This document shows, piece by piece, positions 5,860-6,703 of a stretch of DNA of 6,703 nucleotides (position 1 is its first letter; each line of letters begins with the position of its first letter). The stretch lies in assembly GCA_018970965.1 (NCBI GenBank), contig JAGWVG010000096.1, positions 1 to 6,703 on the forward strand. Reading direction: 5' to 3'. The translations under genes were made by a program, and so were the position numbers. The stretch is from Alphaproteobacteria bacterium (GTDB lineage Bacteria; Pseudomonadota; Alphaproteobacteria; Sphingomonadales; Sphingomonadaceae). The notes under the pieces are model-generated. The model ran no database searches, was not told the origin of the DNA, and saw only the letters and a program-made list of their open reading frames with translations.

Positions 5860-5876
5860 TGCCCGCAATTCGGGCA
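5860..5876. promoter_or_regulatory. NtrC-like enhancer palindrome, proximal
   Basis: TGCCCGCAATTCGGGCA is a second perfect 6-5-6 inverted repeat. It shares TGCC-N9-GGCA with the distal one and lies 29 bases from it centre to centre, about 111 bases upstream of the predicted start. Paired sites near -140 and -108 are the known arrangement at E. coli glnA, which supports an NtrC enhancer. A hairpin role in RNA is less likely because it lies upstream of the promoter. Confidence 0.55.
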
Positions 5877-5921
5877 TCAGCAGGGCGCAGGTGCGCGGCT
5901 TATTCACCTCAATCCTACAAT

Positions 5922-5943
5922 AAGTCTTGGAATTCCGAGACTT
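5922..5943. repeat. 22-bp near-perfect palindrome just upstream of the sigma-54 promoter
   Basis: AAGTCTTGGAA (5922-5932) is followed by its inverted copy TTCCGAGACTT (5933-5943) with a single mismatched pair (T5928/G5937). The centre is GGAATTCC. Read as RNA it is a hairpin with an AATT loop followed by TTTATT, so it could be a weak terminator blocking read-through into glnK. As DNA it could be an operator. It ends eight bases before the -24 element. I cannot decide between these roles. Confidence 0.5.
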
Positions 5944-5951
5944 TTATTAAA

Positions 5952-5968
5952 TTGGCACGGCCTTTGCT
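5952..5968 (+). promoter_or_regulatory. Sigma-54 (RpoN) promoter of glnK-amtB
   Basis: TTGGCACGGCCTTTGCT matches the sigma-54 consensus YTGGCACG-N4-TTGCW at every fixed position. The invariant GG (-25/-24) is at 5954-5955 and the GC (-13/-12) at 5966-5967, with the required spacing. The start is predicted near 5979, giving a leader of about 23 bases that includes AGGGGG (5992-5997) before the glnK ATG. Such promoters need an enhancer-binding ATPase, here most likely NtrC. Confidence 0.9.
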
Positions 5969-6001
5969 GATCTCCTTGTTGACCAAGTCCAAGGGGGTCC
6001 A

Positions 6002-6340
6002 ATGAAACTGATCATCGCCATCATCAAACCGTTCAAGCTGGATGACGTTCGTGAGGCGCTGACCGCGCTCGGCGTCAGCGGCATGACGATTACCGAAGTC
6101 AAAGGTTTTGGCCGCCAAAAGGGCCAGACCGAAATTTACCGCGGGGCAGAATATTCCACCAACATGGTGCCCAAGGTAAAAGTTGAAATCGCATGTGACG
6201 ATCCCGTTGCGGATCGCGCGCTCGAGGCCATCCAACAAGCCGCCAACACGGGCTCTATCGGGGATGGCAAAATCTTCATGCTCGATCTCGGTGCCGCAGT
6301 GCGCATCCGCACCGGCGAGACCGGCTCGGTCGCACTCTAA
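6002..6340 (+). CDS. glnK: Nitrogen regulatory protein P-II (GlnK type)
   Basis: Trimeric cytoplasmic sensor of ATP/ADP, 2-oxoglutarate and, through uridylylation, glutamine. The 112-residue length is typical of the family. It begins MKLIIAIIKPFKLDDVREAL. The T-loop (about 37-55) carries the uridylylation residue Tyr51 in RGAEYSTN, the B-loop is TGSIGDGKIF (83-92), and the C-loop is RIRTGETG (101-108), so the nucleotide-binding residues are kept. I prefer glnK to glnB because amtB follows after only 17 bases and the promoter is of the sigma-54 type; by family knowledge this paralogue docks its T-loop into AmtB and closes it when nitrogen is plentiful. The sequence alone does not exclude a dual GlnB role. 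Confidence 0.95.
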   Translation: MKLIIAIIKPFKLDDVREALTALGVSGMTITEVKGFGRQKGQTEIYRGAEYSTNMVPKVKVEIACDDPVADRALEAIQQAANTGSIGDGKIFMLDLGAAVRIRTGETGSVAL

Positions 6341-6357
6341 CGATAAGCAGGGGACAT

Positions 6358-6703
6358 ATGACCAAATTCAAAACATGGATTGCCGGGGCCGCGACATTGC
6401 TCGCAACCGCCCCTGCATTGGCCCAGACAGGGCCCATCAAGGCGCCCAGCGCTGAACAAATGGCGAGCATGGTCGACAAGGGCGACACAACGTGGATGCT
6501 CATTTCGTCAGCTCTGGTGCTGCTGATGTCGATCCCGGCACTTGCGCTGTTTTATGGCGGGCTTGTCCGCACCAAGAACATGTTGAGCTTGTTGATGCAG
6601 GTCTTCATGATCGTGTCGATTGCGGCATTGGTCTGGGTCAGCTGGGGCTACACACTCGCCTTCACCAGTGGGTCACCTTATATTGGCGGGCTCTCCAAGC
6701 TCT
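6358..6703 (+). CDS. amtB: Ammonium channel AmtB, 5' part (runs off the window)
   Basis: Inner-membrane trimeric channel that carries ammonium under nitrogen limitation. Only the first 115 residues lie in the window. Residues 1-22 form a signal peptide (basic start, hydrophobic core, likely cut after APALA), as in E. coli AmtB. A short periplasmic stretch with a conserved DTTWML segment (43-48) leads into the first transmembrane helix (about 46-69), ending in the family motif ALFYGGLVRTKNMLS (63-77). A second helix is at about 80-102, with the conserved WVSWGYTLAF. The ATG at 6358 has AGGGGA (6349-6354) before it. It is co-transcribed with glnK, the normal pairing for this channel and its regulator. 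Confidence 0.95.
   Translation, partial: MTKFKTWIAGAATLLATAPALAQTGPIKAPSAEQMASMVDKGDTTWMLISSALVLLMSIPALALFYGGLVRTKNMLSLLMQVFMIVSIAALVWVSWGYTLAFTSGSPYIGGLSKL

Noticed and set aside
1..6703. CRISPR array, insertion sequence, integrase or toxin-antitoxin module
   Set aside because: No regularly spaced direct repeats, terminal inverted repeats with a transposase, or recognisable mobile or defence genes are present.

Overview
The window looks like the chromosome of an alphaproteobacterium, most likely a member of the Sphingomonadales. This rests on recalled resemblance and gene order: a 65-residue single-span SecE, tRNA-Trp placed directly before secE, and a PII-AmtB pair behind a sigma-54 promoter. 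Base composition is moderately GC-rich. I cannot fix the genus from sequence alone. All supported genes are on the + strand; the long open frames on the - strand are shadows of these genes.

Layout. (1) 19-2247: a membrane-anchored signalling protein with PAS, GGDEF and EAL-like domains. The GGDEF motif is intact, but the EAL half has lost nearly every catalytic and metal-binding residue. Its stop codon lies in the loop of a strong GC-rich hairpin. (2) 2323-2398: tRNA-Trp(CCA), followed by a structured 185-base spacer. (3) 2584-5753: a ribosomal and secretion block, secE-nusG-rplK-rplA-rplJ-rplL. Two RNA control elements are visible in it: a candidate L1-binding site in the rplK leader, which resembles the L1 site in 23S rRNA, and a clear L10(L12)-binding leader before rplJ, followed by a run of further hairpins. 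The block ends in a textbook intrinsic terminator, and no rpoB follows. (4) 5808-6001: a compact nitrogen-control region with two 17-bp NtrC-like palindromes, a 22-bp palindrome and a near-perfect sigma-54 promoter. (5) 6002 to the end: glnK (PII) and the 5' part of amtB, the ammonium channel.

How the genes work together. NusG, L11, L1, L10 and L12 serve transcription and translation. L1 and L10(L12)n probably repress their own messages, which keeps the stalk proteins and rRNA in balance. SecE is an essential part of the SecYEG channel. GlnK-AmtB forms a separate unit, probably induced under nitrogen limitation through NtrC and RpoN, in which GlnK gates ammonium flow through AmtB. The GGDEF/EAL protein has no obvious functional link to the rest. 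I found no mobile element, CRISPR array or wholly new multi-gene system. The most interesting signals are the degenerate EAL domain, the RNA leader structures and the enhancer architecture upstream of glnK.
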